45,279 nt of DNA. It comes from an uncultured Bacteroidales bacterium. Its GTDB lineage: Bacteria; Bacteroidota; Bacteroidia; Bacteroidales; WCHB1-69. Under the pieces are notes generated by a model. It made no database searches and had not been told where the DNA came from. It saw only the letters and a program-made list of their open reading frames with translations. Location: the NCBI GenBank assembly GCA_937892025.1, contig CALAVA010000165.1, positions 1 through 45,279 of the forward strand, read 5' to 3'. Within the stretch, counting starts at the first letter, position 1; each line of letters starts with the position of its first letter. Both the position numbers and the translations under genes were made by a program. Shown here piece by piece: positions 17,223-26,160 of the stretch.

Positions 17223-18224
17223 TTATAGTACATACTTGTAAAGATTCCTGTACATTGAAATGTTAATGTTTCCATGCTCTTCTGATTCATCCTTTATCTT
17301 ATCAATAAGCATTTGGGCCTTTTCTCCGCTAAATGAAACTTTTTTATCACCATTATCAGGCCTTTTTGTTGATACTTCTATTGAAACGTCAGGCTTCCCG
17401 TCATTCATAATTCTGACTGATATGTTATTGAATGTGTCATAATACCCATCCAATGAATCACTTGTTTCCTCTATATCAGAATTAACCATTCCATAAGGGT
17501 CACCAGTTCCACCAAAATCATCATCAGAAAACTGATTATATCCAATCTCATTTAATACCCTTTTTACAGACTCTGAAATAATTCTCCTTAATTGGCTTTC
17601 ATTTACTGTATATTTAAGCGGCATATCACTTGTGGATGTTTGATAGAAATTATAATCTTCAATATTATTATTGTTATTATCTCCTTTTATGTGTTGTTTT
17701 ATTTTATCTTGGTCGGTGTTTGATTTTAAACCAGCTCTTAATGAATAATTACGAGATTTTGACACCGCCTCTTCAGATGTATCCAAATTATACTTTTCAA
17801 CATAGTCATAAAACAATTTTTTTAAATATCTATCATCTTTACCAGTGGAATAAAAACCATGCCATATACCACGGTTTCTATCTACACCCTCACCAACTTT
17901 ACATATGTCACCATTTGCGATGGCAGGATTAAGCCTTTCTTCAAACCCATCAATGTCACCTTTATAAAGTCCTTTGTTTGGGCCAAAACTCCATTTCTCA
18001 CAATAAACAATAAAAAACAAACCATATGATTCGTACCTGTCAAATTTTAATCCATACATATGAGCAAGCCTACTCATTGAATCTCGTAAATAACTTCTGT
18101 CATGCTGTCCCTCATACTTATTTATCTTTTTGGGGTGAAAATATGTGTAAATCTCGTTTATATGGCCTCTTATACACCTACTAATGACATTATCTAAATG
18201 GTTTTCGTTTATGCTAATCTTCAT
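17223..18224 (-). CDS. Two-module protein with two (L/I)-x-E motifs
   Basis: 333 residues. The N-terminal motif INENHLDNVISRCIRGHINE covers 5-24 and a second, VNESQLRRIISESVKRVLNE, covers 207-226. Between them lies one domain (about 30-165) and a linker with a run of Asn (184-188); after the second motif lies an acidic stretch and a C-terminal domain. The same motif opening both modules suggests two packaged proteins fused in one chain and separated by a head protease. Neither module is recognised. Confidence 0.7.
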   Translation of the reverse strand: MKISINENHLDNVISRCIRGHINEIYTYFHPKKINKYEGQHDRSYLRDSMSRLAHMYGLKFDRYESYGLFFIVYCEKWSFGPNKGLYKGDIDGFEERLNPAIANGDICKVGEGVDRNRGIWHGFYSTGKDDRYLKKLFYDYVEKYNLDTSEEAVSKSRNYSLRAGLKSNTDQDKIKQHIKGDNNNNNIEDYNFYQTSTSDMPLKYTVNESQLRRIISESVKRVLNEIGYNQFSDDDFGGTGDPYGMVNSDIEETSDSLDGYYDTFNNISVRIMNDGKPDVSIEVSTKRPDNGDKKVSFSGEKAQMLIDKIKDESEEHGNINISMYRNLYKYVL

Positions 18225-18245
18225 AACTAATTATTGGTTTTATTC

Positions 18246-18818
18246 TTATTGATTATTTAAATTTTCCAAACCTTGTAAACATTTTTTAGAAAGTATTAAC
18301 AACTCATCCATATCATATTTTTTTTCAGGAAAATACGACATAACCTTTTCTGTTGATAAAAGATTCTCCAAATCCGATACCAAATATCTTAATTGTGGCA
18401 AATATTCCACAATAAAATCATTTATCCTATTTGATGCATATATGTATCCATTGTCATTAGCCATATCATAACTTTCTTCCTCTTTCAATAAATTTTTTAT
18501 CACCATAGAAACCATCTCTCTTATAATGCTTTCATTAATGACATTGCTCTTCTTGTTACGACCCTCCATCAAGAATGACAAATCTTTCCCGTGCTTCTTT
18601 ATGAAATAATCAACACAATTACATATGAACCTATCAGTTACAGCAGGATATTTCCTCGCCAATATATCAGTTGACGATTTAATCCCATTAATAATATCTT
18701 CCCTTGTGTAATTCTTTCCTTCTTCTTCCTTGCTATAAACAAATAACCCTATCATTCGGGCCACCCTCGACCCTAACTTTGATAACATATATTGCCTCTT
18801 ATCTAATTCATTAACCAT
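18246..18818 (-). CDS. Two-module protein with internal (L/I)-x-E motif
   Basis: 190 residues. Residues 94-113 (INESIIREMVSMVIKNLLKE) fit the shared motif; an N-terminal helical module of 90 residues precedes it and a 77-residue module follows. Unrecognised. It lies 21 bp upstream of the 333-residue gene and has the AACTATTTATA element 17 bases before its start. Confidence 0.68.
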   Translation of the reverse strand: MVNELDKRQYMLSKLGSRVARMIGLFVYSKEEEGKNYTREDIINGIKSSTDILARKYPAVTDRFICNCVDYFIKKHGKDLSFLMEGRNKKSNVINESIIREMVSMVIKNLLKEEESYDMANDNGYIYASNRINDFIVEYLPQLRYLVSDLENLLSTEKVMSYFPEKKYDMDELLILSKKCLQGLENLNNQ

Positions 18819-18834
18819 ATATCTTAATTTTATT

Positions 18835-18845
18835 TATAAATAGTT
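18835..18845 (-). promoter_or_regulatory. Candidate late promoter, AACTATTTATA
   Basis: Exact minus-strand copy. It overlaps the last codon of the upstream gene (stop at 18,844). Confidence 0.45.
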
Positions 18846-19536
18846 ATTTTATAATCATAACACCAGCGACATCGACAGGTTCCTCAGAAAACCAATCGTC
18901 AGTCTCAACGGTTATTGGCAAATCATAATTCAAATATATTTGTCCGTCAATTGTCTGAACATATCCATCCCCAATTGACTTCTCAAAATTATCCCCATAT
19001 ACAAAAAACACACCATTCCTTTTATTCGTGTATCCTGACCTGTTCTTCGGATAATTGTTGGCCCAATTGAAATTGTCACTCGCAAACAACAATTCAGGTT
19101 TCTCCATATCCTCAGGAAATTCACACCCATAAGCATCTTGAACAGTCTCACCAAACTCAGGATATAACCTATCAGGTATGTTATCTTCATCAACGGCCCT
19201 GCAATGTATCAATAACCTTCCCTGTTTTACACCCATGTATAAATCCTGCAATGAATGATAATCAGAATCAAAAATAACAATCTTATTGCCATTGTTATCC
19301 GTTATGTATTGCTCTTGCTCTTCCTCAGGATAATTCCTACCGCTATACATGGAAAACTTGTCTTCTTCTCTATGCTTGTCAACAGCAGCCTGTCTGAACT
19401 TCTTTACACGGGCATCAGGCTCACCCCACTTTCCTTTCCTATAAGCAGCACTGGCCGCATTCTGAAGCGTCTGCTTGCTTATCTCATCAATACACTCCAA
19501 AACCATTTGCCTTATATCATCCAATGTAATTTTCAC
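18844..19536 (-). CDS. Protein with N-terminal (L/I)-x-E motif, possibly transferase-like
   Basis: 230 residues from a GTG start. MKITLDDIRQMVLECIDE is a shorter variant of the shared motif (Glu18). After a charged linker, about 100-230 reads LLIHCRAVDEDNIPDRLYPE, then ELLFASDN with WANNY, then NGVFFVYG. The order (His in an early strand, then a small-residue strand, then a late strand) is reminiscent of ADP-ribosyltransferase folds, but this is weak. Confidence 0.6.
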   Translation of the reverse strand: MKITLDDIRQMVLECIDEISKQTLQNAASAAYRKGKWGEPDARVKKFRQAAVDKHREEDKFSMYSGRNYPEEEQEQYITDNNGNKIVIFDSDYHSLQDLYMGVKQGRLLIHCRAVDEDNIPDRLYPEFGETVQDAYGCEFPEDMEKPELLFASDNFNWANNYPKNRSGYTNKRNGVFFVYGDNFEKSIGDGYVQTIDGQIYLNYDLPITVETDDWFSEEPVDVAGVMIIK

Positions 19537-19552
19537 CTAAACATATTTTTAT

Positions 19553-19563
19553 AATAAATAGTT
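19553..19563 (-). promoter_or_regulatory. Candidate late promoter, variant AACTATTTATT
   Basis: Minus-strand variant with one change, 17 bases before the GTG start of the 230-residue gene. Confidence 0.4.
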
Positions 19564-19593
19564 CAATATTTGTAAAATTGTTGACTTTAAGCC

Positions 19594-19615
19594 TATAACC
19601 GATGCTCAGGTTATA
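19594..19615. repeat. Inverted repeat in a 180-bp gap
   Basis: TATAACC and GGTTATA around an 8-base loop, without a T run. The gap holds nothing else I recognise. Confidence 0.3.
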
Positions 19616-19718
19616 ACGAAGCGAATAGCACAATAAATAACTTATTTCTCTCCTAATTTCTATATGGATTTTTTTTGACCATCCACAAATTCATACGTTT
19701 CATATTTTGTAATTTTAA

Positions 19719-21616
19719 TTATTCGGAGTTTAAATCATCATCAGAAATGTAATTTCTGCCAAGTTTTATTGTACCTGTATCATTGTCCATTTTAAACACA
19801 CTATTACCATCATACATATGGCCATAATGCGCACTAAATACCATATATGATGAAAATTCAACTATGTTTAATGTGGCCCTGACAAATTTTGTGTCAAAAT
19901 CAATGTTAATCCTTACGCCAGAAGGAACGGTATCCGCTGAAAACCCTTTAACATTAAACCCAAACCTAAAATTAGCACCTGTTCCATTTGACTTTGGCTT
20001 ATATCTATATCCTCCATCTATTGTTGACAACGTAATCTGACTTCCTGCTGCCCCTGTAATTATACTGTTGCTCAACAAGTATTTATTACCACTATTTTCA
20101 TCAACATATGAAATTTCTATATTCGTAAACTCATAATATCCACCAACATCACCAAAACTAATCCCTTGTGAACTTTTTGCATATAGCAAATAGCAATATG
20201 TCGTCAAGTTTGTGCCACTTTTTATAACAAAAATCTGAGAATGCCCGTTTCCGTTTGTAAACCCAAAATTTCCTCCCATTTTACTGCTTTGAGAACTGCC
20301 ATTAACTGTTGAATATATTGTACCGCCAGAAAATGCAACGTTGTCAAACGTTTCGTATGTATAATATGATGAATGTGGACCTGCCCACCCATCTTTTTTA
20401 CCTGCTGTAGGTCTAATAGTCCAATTACTATTTATTGATGAAATAACGCCATCAGGTATTTCTATGTTGTCTTTTTTATTCTCATGAACCCACCCAATAC
20501 TATCACTATCATGATAGTTTTTTCCGTATGACAAATACTTTCCCATTTTCGGGTACAAATAAAACCCATCATTTTCATTATATGTTATCGTGCTTTTGTA
20601 TCCTTCTGTGGCCGAATAATTCACTATGACAGACAATGCCTCTATATATTTGTCAACATCGTTTTTCATACTTTGTGTTATTGATTTTAACTCGAATACT
20701 GTTTTATATACAGTAATGTCGTTTACACACGTCCTTGTTATCCCACTTTCATCTGTATATGTGGTTCCATTTTCAGAAGACGAATAATAATATAATTTGT
20801 CTGAAAAACATTTGCTTAAATAAAAATCTCCGTGATATTTGTAATCAGAAGAAGAGATAAAAGTTCTTAAATTCAAAAAATTGTTCGCACCTAACCAATA
20901 AGAACCTTCCCAATTTCTTGGAATATAAGACTCATTTGTAATACCCAATGAATCTATTGTAAAATACAGTTTTTTTGGAATGATATAAAACAGAATATTA
21001 GACAACAATTCGTAACCATTAAAATCCATAGCAGTGCCAACACCACCAAAAACCGGGTCACCTTGGAACCAAGGGTCTTGATATAAGTGACACTTTGCTG
21101 TTGTCCTTACCAAATTAAAGCCCCTTTCTATATATCTCCCATCATCAACTTCATTATAGTCGCAAACATTAGAACAATTTAAACCCGAATCCACATAAAA
21201 CATCTCATGATTATCCAAAAACTCCTGCTCATAACCAACTTTCTTATATATGTTGTATGTCAAACAATGAGTGTCCTTCATTATTTTTGTAAAGTTTTGC
21301 TGATGTAAATCCATTTCGTAATTACCAGGATACATGAATTTTACGGATAATTTATTCCCATTCAAATTCCCATCATCAAAAAAACCAAAAACTATATTAC
21401 TAAATTCATCCCAAGAAATAGGACCACATTTGATTTTAAACAAATCATTTCCAGTAAAAAAATAAACATGTAGCCGTTTCGTATTATATTTAACAAGCGT
21501 TGAATTATCATTATTTATCGCACATACATTTGGTGTTCTGTATACCCCCCCCCCGTTTCTTCTGTAAATGCTTGATAATCATCAATATTACTGAACCTTC
21601 TTAAATATTTTGTCAT
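19719..21616 (-). CDS. Tail-fibre-like protein, frame broken at a G10 run
   Basis: The intact main frame spans 21,443-19,719 (574 residues), but coding sequence continues upstream. The natural start is MTKYLRRFSNIDDYQAFTEE at 21,616, then a run of ten G (coding strand), then VYRTPNVCAIN in the frame of the main body. With ten G the two parts are out of frame; eight or eleven would join them. The opening (aromatic and Arg-rich, then a proline before the first strand) resembles the N-terminus of tail or adhesin proteins in Bacteroides phages. The body is rich in Ser, Gly, Tyr and Asn with beta-like pattern, fitting a host-contact protein. Confidence 0.55.
21545..21554. repeat. Ten-base C/G homopolymer inside the fibre-like gene
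   Basis: C10 on the plus strand, striking in AT-rich DNA. Its length decides whether the first 24 codons join the rest. Either a slippage switch or a sequencing error. Confidence 0.8.
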
Positions 21617-21642
21617 ATATTTTTAATTGTTGCTTTATTATA

Positions 21643-21653
21643 AATAAATAGTT
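21643..21653 (-). promoter_or_regulatory. Candidate late promoter, variant AACTATTTATT
   Basis: Minus-strand variant, 27 bases before the fibre-like gene start at 21,616. It supports that start. Confidence 0.4.
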
Positions 21654-21746
21654 TACGTAAAATAATTAATTTAAAAATTTTTGTATATTAATATCAAAAA
21701 AAACATTTTAAACAAATTATGAAATATATTGATAATTAAACAAAAA

Positions 21747-21935
21747 ATGGCATATAATATACCAAGAATTGCAACCACATACAGTTAACGTTGAATATTT
21801 ACAAAAAGACGGAAATATAATTGAAGGACAAATCGTCATAGAAATGTCAGTGTGGTACGTCTGTTTGGAAAATAATTGAGGAAACCATTCAGATTATACG
21901 CATTGGAGATTTACAGATAAATCAATATTATGATA
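21747..21935 (+). pseudogene. Decayed small gene
   Basis: MAYNIPRIATTYS stops at once; another frame continues NVEYLQKDGNIIEGQIVIEM, meets TGA, and goes on GNHSDYTHWRFTDKSIL. Protein-like pieces in two frames suggest a dead gene. TTTTTGTATATTAA is 60 bases upstream. Confidence 0.4.
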
Positions 21936-22407
21936 TGTTAACAATGAAAAAATATAAAATGAATTTTTTCCTAAAAAAATTCCGGAAAAAATTTTTTGAA
22001 AAAGTAGTACCTTAAAAAAAAACACCCCCCCCCTAATGTGTTTTTGTTTTTAAAAAACTATTTGTGATTTTATTTTTTTTCTGTTTTGTGATTTTAATTT
22101 TTGAATTTCGTAATTTTAATTTTTTGGCATTTTGGGAAATTTTAATTTTAAATTTTAAGGGCATCTCTACGTTTTGCCAAAATTTCCGGGAAAAATTTTC
22201 ATGCGCATTTGTGCCCCCATATTTTAAAAATGCGTCGGTGGCGGATGGCGGAGGGGGAGGACACCCACGGATATGCCATCCATATACCCACTATATAGCC
22301 CACAATGCTGCCTTTATTTATTATTGTATTATATAATAATAAATTGTTGGTGTAGAAAAGTACCCACAAAAAAATTTTTTTTGCCGATTAGTTGAAAAAT
22401 GAGATTT
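21936..22407. other. Gene-free stretch at the strand switch
   Basis: Between the leftward and rightward gene blocks. It contains a C9 run (22,025-22,033), a T-rich part and a GC-rich patch (about 22,200-22,270, with GGCGGAGGGGGAGGAC) unlike its surroundings. A 90-codon open frame here looks unnatural in composition. At 22,381-22,440 the sequence repeats the end of the 22,908 gene and its following promoter. No function seen; an origin cannot be excluded. Confidence 0.4.
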
Positions 22408-22441
22408 TTGGTATATAATTTGATAGAGTAAAGTCGTTCAC
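22408..22441 (+). promoter_or_regulatory. Early-type promoter, divergent copy
   Basis: TTGGTATATAATTTGATAGA, then GTTCACAT. Almost the same as the copy at 23,023. Serves the 22,473 gene. Confidence 0.4.
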
Positions 22442-22472
22442 ATATTGTCTAATCATTAAAACCTTACAAGTT

Positions 22473-22736
22473 ATGAGAAAATTTGCAGTGTTATTAGTTG
22501 GCGGTTCAGTCGCTATTGAAATCGTTTCAGAGCAAAGAGTAAAAAATGCAGATGGACAAACATTTGCAAACGAAATTGAGTATCTGAATTATGTTTATGG
22601 AGAAGGCAATATTATTGCTTTTTCTGAGGTCGGTGGTGAAAACAAGCCCGTTGAAATTTTAATTTACAAAGAGGGTGTTACAATGATGCCCACGAAAGAA
22701 GAACAAAGCAAGGATTATAATGTTACCTATTGGTAA
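22473..22736 (+). CDS. Hypothetical protein, paralogue of 23,666
   Basis: 87 residues. Paralogue of the 91-residue protein at 23,666: both have AIEIVSEQR, KNADGQTFANE and YVYGEGNIIAF. Function unknown. Followed by a terminator. Confidence 0.75.
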   Translation: MRKFAVLLVGGSVAIEIVSEQRVKNADGQTFANEIEYLNYVYGEGNIIAFSEVGGENKPVEILIYKEGVTMMPTKEEQSKDYNVTYW

Positions 22737-22758
22737 TTGGTTTTGATTGTGGTTTTGA

Positions 22759-22782
22759 GGGTGCAGCAATGCACCCTTTTTT
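22759..22782 (+). terminator. Rho-independent terminator
   Basis: GGGTGCA, loop GCAA, TGCACCC, then six T. Confidence 0.9.
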
Positions 22783-22848
22783 AATGCCAAATTGTCAGTG
22801 CAATTTTTTTTCCGCTTTATGACAAATTGTCAGGCGAAAAAAATCAGT

Positions 22849-22883
22849 TTGGCACAGTTTGTGTTTATTATTATAGTGTTCAC
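22849..22883 (+). promoter_or_regulatory. Early-type promoter
   Basis: TTGGCACAGTTTGTG, then TTATTATAGTGTTCAC. Serves the 22,908 gene. Confidence 0.6.
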
Positions 22884-22907
22884 ATATTGTTTAATCCATT
22901 AATTCCT

Positions 22908-23033
22908 ATGACTATGGAAAATAAGTTTGAAGGTTTGCTGTCCGAAAGCGAAATGAGGAAACTCACTAAAAAGTTGGGGAAACGAAAAAAAAAGTTTGCC
23001 CAAAAGTTGAAAAATGAGATTTTTGGTCTATAA
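22908..23033 (+). CDS. Small basic protein
   Basis: 41 residues (39 from the second ATG at 22,914). Lys-rich: LTKKLGKRKKKFAQKLKNE. The start is chosen because the promoter lies at 22,849, ruling out an upstream ATG at 22,827. The last codons overlap the next promoter. Possibly nucleic-acid binding. Confidence 0.5.
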   Translation: MTMENKFEGLLSESEMRKLTKKLGKRKKKFAQKLKNEIFGL

Positions 23034-23058
23034 TTTGATAGAGTAAATTGCAGTTCAC
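23023..23058 (+). promoter_or_regulatory. Early-type promoter, divergent copy
   Basis: TTGGTCTATAATTTGATAGA, then AGTTCACTAATG. Serves the 23,086 gene. Confidence 0.4.
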
Positions 23059-23085
23059 TAATGTCTAACAAAAAAACTAAATCCA

Positions 23086-23550
23086 ATGGAAGAAATGCAG
23101 ATTAACAAGATTGCCTTAATGAATGTCTATGTTGAACAAGAAGCAAAACAATACCTTGCCTATTATTTTGGCAGGTTAGGGGAAAATTGCGGAATTGAAG
23201 CAATTCCCGAAATGACTGATTTTTATCTTTTCCTTGCCGAGTTTATTCGTGGTGGCGAAAGAGATGGCTATTTGAATGAAAATGGCAAATTAAATCCTTA
23301 CTATTATGTAAGGATAGAAGATTTAATCTATATGGGTGGCCTTAATCGTTTTGCTTCAAATATCTTAAAAAAGAAGATTGAAGAAAAAGTTTTGGACAAT
23401 TCCTTGAATGACGAAGGTATAACGGAAGTTATTACTATGTATCACAAATTCGTGCAAAGAGGGTGGTATGAGAAAGTTGAAGTAACTGACGAAATGTTAG
23501 AAGAAGATTTGAGGCTATTAGATGCATTATTTGAGAAAGGTACGGACTAA
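23086..23550 (+). CDS. Hypothetical helical protein
   Basis: 154 residues, acidic and helix-rich, ending DEMLEEDLRLLDALFEKGTD. Unrecognised. The stop lies inside the terminator stem. Confidence 0.65.
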   Translation: MEEMQINKIALMNVYVEQEAKQYLAYYFGRLGENCGIEAIPEMTDFYLFLAEFIRGGERDGYLNENGKLNPYYYVRIEDLIYMGGLNRFASNILKKKIEEKVLDNSLNDEGITEVITMYHKFVQRGWYEKVEVTDEMLEEDLRLLDALFEKGTD

Positions 23551-23565
23551 AATCCGTACCTTCTT
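23539..23565 (+). terminator. Terminator overlapping the stop codon
   Basis: GGTACGGA, loop CTAAAA, TCCGTACC, then TTCTT. The loop holds the stop codon of the preceding gene. Confidence 0.8.
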
Positions 23566-23601
23566 CAAAAAAATTGTCTTTTTAGTCAAAAATGAAATTT
23601 G

Positions 23602-23635
23602 TGGCAAGGTTTTTGATAGTATTATTAGCGTTCAC
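23602..23635 (+). promoter_or_regulatory. Early-type promoter
   Basis: TGGCAAGGTTTTTGATAGT, then ATTAGCGTTCAC. Serves the 23,666 gene. Confidence 0.5.
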
Positions 23636-23665
23636 ATAATTACTAACAATTAAAAACTATGCACT

Positions 23666-23941
23666 ATGAGAAAATTTGCAATCATTTTGAATGAAGAAAA
23701 CGAAACGCCAAAATTGGCCATTGAAATCGTTTCAGAGCAAAGATTAAAAAATGCAGATGGACAAACATTTGCAAACGAAAGCGAGTATTTGAAGTATGTT
23801 TATGGAGAAGGCAATATTATTGCTTTCGCCGAAATCGGAAGTGATGAAAAAGTTGCCGAAATTTGCGTCTATAAAGAAGGTGTATTTTCTACGCCTATGC
23901 AAGAAGAAATTGAAAAAGATTTGAAATTTGTCTATCGGTAA
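23666..23941 (+). CDS. Hypothetical protein, paralogue of 22,473
   Basis: 91 residues. Shares IEIVSEQRLKNADGQTFANE with the 22,473 product and differs most in the first 15 and last 20 residues. The pair is 1.2 kb apart, with two other cassettes between. Confidence 0.75.
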   Translation: MRKFAIILNEENETPKLAIEIVSEQRLKNADGQTFANESEYLKYVYGEGNIIAFAEIGSDEKVAEICVYKEGVFSTPMQEEIEKDLKFVYR

Positions 23942-23973
23942 TTTATAGTTGTTACATATGGTTTTGTTTTTAG

Positions 23974-24005
23974 TTGTGGGTGCATTTTTACGCCCACAAT
24001 TTTTG
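23974..24005 (+). terminator. Rho-independent terminator
   Basis: TTGTGGGTG, loop, CGCCCACAA, then TTTTTG. Confidence 0.8.
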
Positions 24006-24321
24006 TATTATATTTTCCATAATAAAGCCACAAAATTTGCCCGTAATTGATTTTTGTTATTGAAATGGTAAATTATATTACTTTAAATGTAAAACTCGTT
24101 ATATGCTGTTTATTTGAGTTTCCATATATAATATAATAATGGAAAATTCCGATTTTAATTTTAAGTTGTGAAATTCCTTTATTTAGTTAGATATAATATA
24201 ATAATAATATAATAATATTATAATATAATAATAAGGTTTTTGATGTATTATTGTAACGAGTGCAGGACAACGAAAAATGCCAAGAAAAAAAATTGAAAAA
24301 AAGTTGCTCGAAAAATTGAAA
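24006..24321. other. Gene-free AT-rich stretch
   Basis: Holds an ATAATA-type low-complexity run (about 24,125-24,232) and a promoter-like piece at about 24,235 (GTTTTTGATGTATTATTGTA) with no gene after it, probably the scar of a lost cassette. Confidence 0.5.
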
Positions 24322-24356
24322 TTGGCAAGGTTTTTGATGTATATTGTAGTGAGCAT
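24322..24356 (+). promoter_or_regulatory. Early-type promoter
   Basis: TTGGCAAGGTTTTTG, then TATATTGTAGTGAGCATTAA. Serves the 24,372 gene. Confidence 0.6.
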
Positions 24357-24371
24357 TAAAATACGATTAAA

Positions 24372-24821
24372 ATGAAAAGCACTAATGAAAAAGACTACGA
24401 CAAGTCAAACAAAATCAAAGCGGTTTCGTTGAATCGGTTTAGCAAGACTGATTACAAAAACCTATTATTGGACGATGGTGATAGGCAAAAGTTAGCACAA
24501 GCATTGGTGGATTATCTTTGCGTAAAATTTCGTATTCCGAGGGCTTTGGTTATTGTAACGAACAAGCCTCAGCCACACACAACGGGATATAGTGGTAGAT
24601 TAAAATCAAAGACATTTGGTTTTTACAAACCGATTCTCCGAGAAATTACAATCTACAATACAACGGCAGTACGCAAGCAAACGGTTTCTATAAAAGTGTT
24701 TGCCGATACGCTGCTGCATGAATTTATGCACCATTATGATACATTCTATCTAAAAATAAAGTCAATGCACACGGAAGGCTTCTATAAACGCATTAGTGAT
24801 TTGGAGCGCAAACTGTCGTAA
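24372..24821 (+). CDS. Small HExxH metallopeptidase-like protein
   Basis: 149 residues. DTLLHEFMHHYDTF has HExxH at about 118-122, and HTEGFYKRI about 15 residues later offers a third histidine, the SprT-like spacing. A basic N-terminal half (RFSKTDYKNLLL, FRIPRALVIVTNK) precedes it. It differs from the SprT-like protein at 16,337 in size and N-terminus. Probably a protease; target unknown. Confidence 0.7.
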   Translation: MKSTNEKDYDKSNKIKAVSLNRFSKTDYKNLLLDDGDRQKLAQALVDYLCVKFRIPRALVIVTNKPQPHTTGYSGRLKSKTFGFYKPILREITIYNTTAVRKQTVSIKVFADTLLHEFMHHYDTFYLKIKSMHTEGFYKRISDLERKLS

Positions 24822-24871
24822 TAAAAAGCAAAAAGCGAAAAAAGTTCCTTTTTTTGTATTTTTTTAAAAAA

Positions 24872-24906
24872 ACGGTATGATTTTTGATAATATTTAAGTA
24901 GTTCAT
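24872..24906 (+). promoter_or_regulatory. Early-type promoter, weak match
   Basis: CGGTATGATTTTTGATAATA, then AGTAGTTCATTAAG. Serves the 24,940 gene. Confidence 0.4.
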
Positions 24907-24939
24907 TAAGTTATTAACCATTAAAAAAACACAAGCGTT

Positions 24940-25422
24940 ATGAATAACAATAAAAACGGAAAATTTGTCGGCAATGTTGACATTCCATTTACGGAATTAC
25001 AAAGGGCTAATATCGAAGCAAAAATGGATTTTGCTTCTATTTTTTTTGGCGATGCGGAAGTTTTTTTGAGGGAAAACGGATTGCAGTTGAATATTGACAT
25101 TGTTTTCGGCGCAAAGTCAAACAAGACAAAACGATACCCTGCAACGAAGTCAAGCCTAAAACTGACAAGTGACAGACCAACGATTCATTTGTATTTCAGA
25201 AACCAAAGTGGCTATGATGAGGTAACGAGAGAGGCCCAAACACAATTAGATTGTTTTGTGCGGACATTCGGGTTTGCGGAACGTGGATACAGAAAAAAGC
25301 ATTGGGAAACATTTGGAGGATATGACTCTTTTGATTTTGGTTTTGATGTTGATACAATTTGGAACGGGAAGATATTCAAATCAATCGAGCAAATTTACGA
25401 CACATACAAAGGATTAATCTAA
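24940..25422 (+). CDS. Hypothetical protein
   Basis: 160 residues. A basic middle (NKTKRYPATKSSLKL), then YDEVTREAQTQLDCFVRTFG and an aromatic end. Unrecognised. Confidence 0.6.
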   Translation: MNNNKNGKFVGNVDIPFTELQRANIEAKMDFASIFFGDAEVFLRENGLQLNIDIVFGAKSNKTKRYPATKSSLKLTSDRPTIHLYFRNQSGYDEVTREAQTQLDCFVRTFGFAERGYRKKHWETFGGYDSFDFGFDVDTIWNGKIFKSIEQIYDTYKGLI

Positions 25423-25479
25423 ATCATTGGAACAATTTTATTGGCTGATTGTACAAATTTTCCACATTTTTTGTGTAGT

Positions 25480-25514
25480 TTGGCACAATTGTTGCTCTAT
25501 ATTGTAGTGAACAA
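25480..25514 (+). promoter_or_regulatory. Early-type promoter
   Basis: TTGGCACAATTGTTG, then TATATTGTAGTGAACAA. Serves the HNH-type gene. Confidence 0.65.
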
Positions 25515-25545
25515 ATAACTTAATACTAACTAAAAATAAAAAGAA

Positions 25546-26148
25546 ATGAGCACTATCAAGAAAAACGATGAATTTATTATTCCTATGGGAATGACCGCAA
25601 AGAGTCTTGCCAAGATTCTTGCAAATAATTTGGGTGTTGAAGTTTGTGATTTTGTTGAAAATGGAAAGAAGTTGATTTATATACCCAAGAAAAAGACAAT
25701 TATTAAAAAGCCTAATAATATGGGAATGGCTGAATACATTGAAAAACTTGTATTGCCTAATAACCAAGAATTTTCAATTGCAAGTGGAAAGTATGAGAAT
25801 GAAGTTTGGAGGCCTGTGCAAAATGTTGGGAGGTATTTTGACGGAGAGGTAGATTATAGTGATTATTACGAAGTGAGCAATTTTGGTAGATTGAGAGCGA
25901 TTAATGTAAAAGACGCTATGAAAAGTAGCATTAGCGAGGGCTATGATGCGCCGACACGAAATGCTATGCAGTTTCACTTGAATGCAAAGGGAATTGACGG
26001 AAAGAAAATGAATACTTGTCCTGATATAAAATATATGGTGGCGGATGCTTTCCTTGAACACAAAGATGAAAGTAAGTTTATGATAGTGCATATTGATTGT
26101 GACTATCATAATAATTGTGTAGACAATCTTTCGTGGGTAGAAAGATAA
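25546..26148 (+). CDS. NUMOD4/HNH-type protein
   Basis: 200 residues. The N-terminal 80 residues are unrecognised and Lys-rich. Residues 86-118 (EVWRPV, then YYEVSNFGRLRA) match NUMOD4, a module of homing endonucleases. The last part (VADAFL, then VHIDCDYHNNCVDNLSWV) matches the HNH core of that group (H182, N190, N194). It may be a free-standing homing nuclease or a DNA-binding derivative. No intron is apparent around it. Confidence 0.75.
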   Translation: MSTIKKNDEFIIPMGMTAKSLAKILANNLGVEVCDFVENGKKLIYIPKKKTIIKKPNNMGMAEYIEKLVLPNNQEFSIASGKYENEVWRPVQNVGRYFDGEVDYSDYYEVSNFGRLRAINVKDAMKSSISEGYDAPTRNAMQFHLNAKGIDGKKMNTCPDIKYMVADAFLEHKDESKFMIVHIDCDYHNNCVDNLSWVER

Positions 26149-26160
26149 AATAAATAAAAT

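Noticed and set aside
22064..22336. 90-codon open frame on the plus strand
   Set aside because: Phe-rich then Gly-rich without protein-like pattern, no promoter; the region looks noncoding.
24125..24232. ATAATA-rich run as an origin with iterons
   Set aside because: Low complexity without a repeated unit of fixed length.
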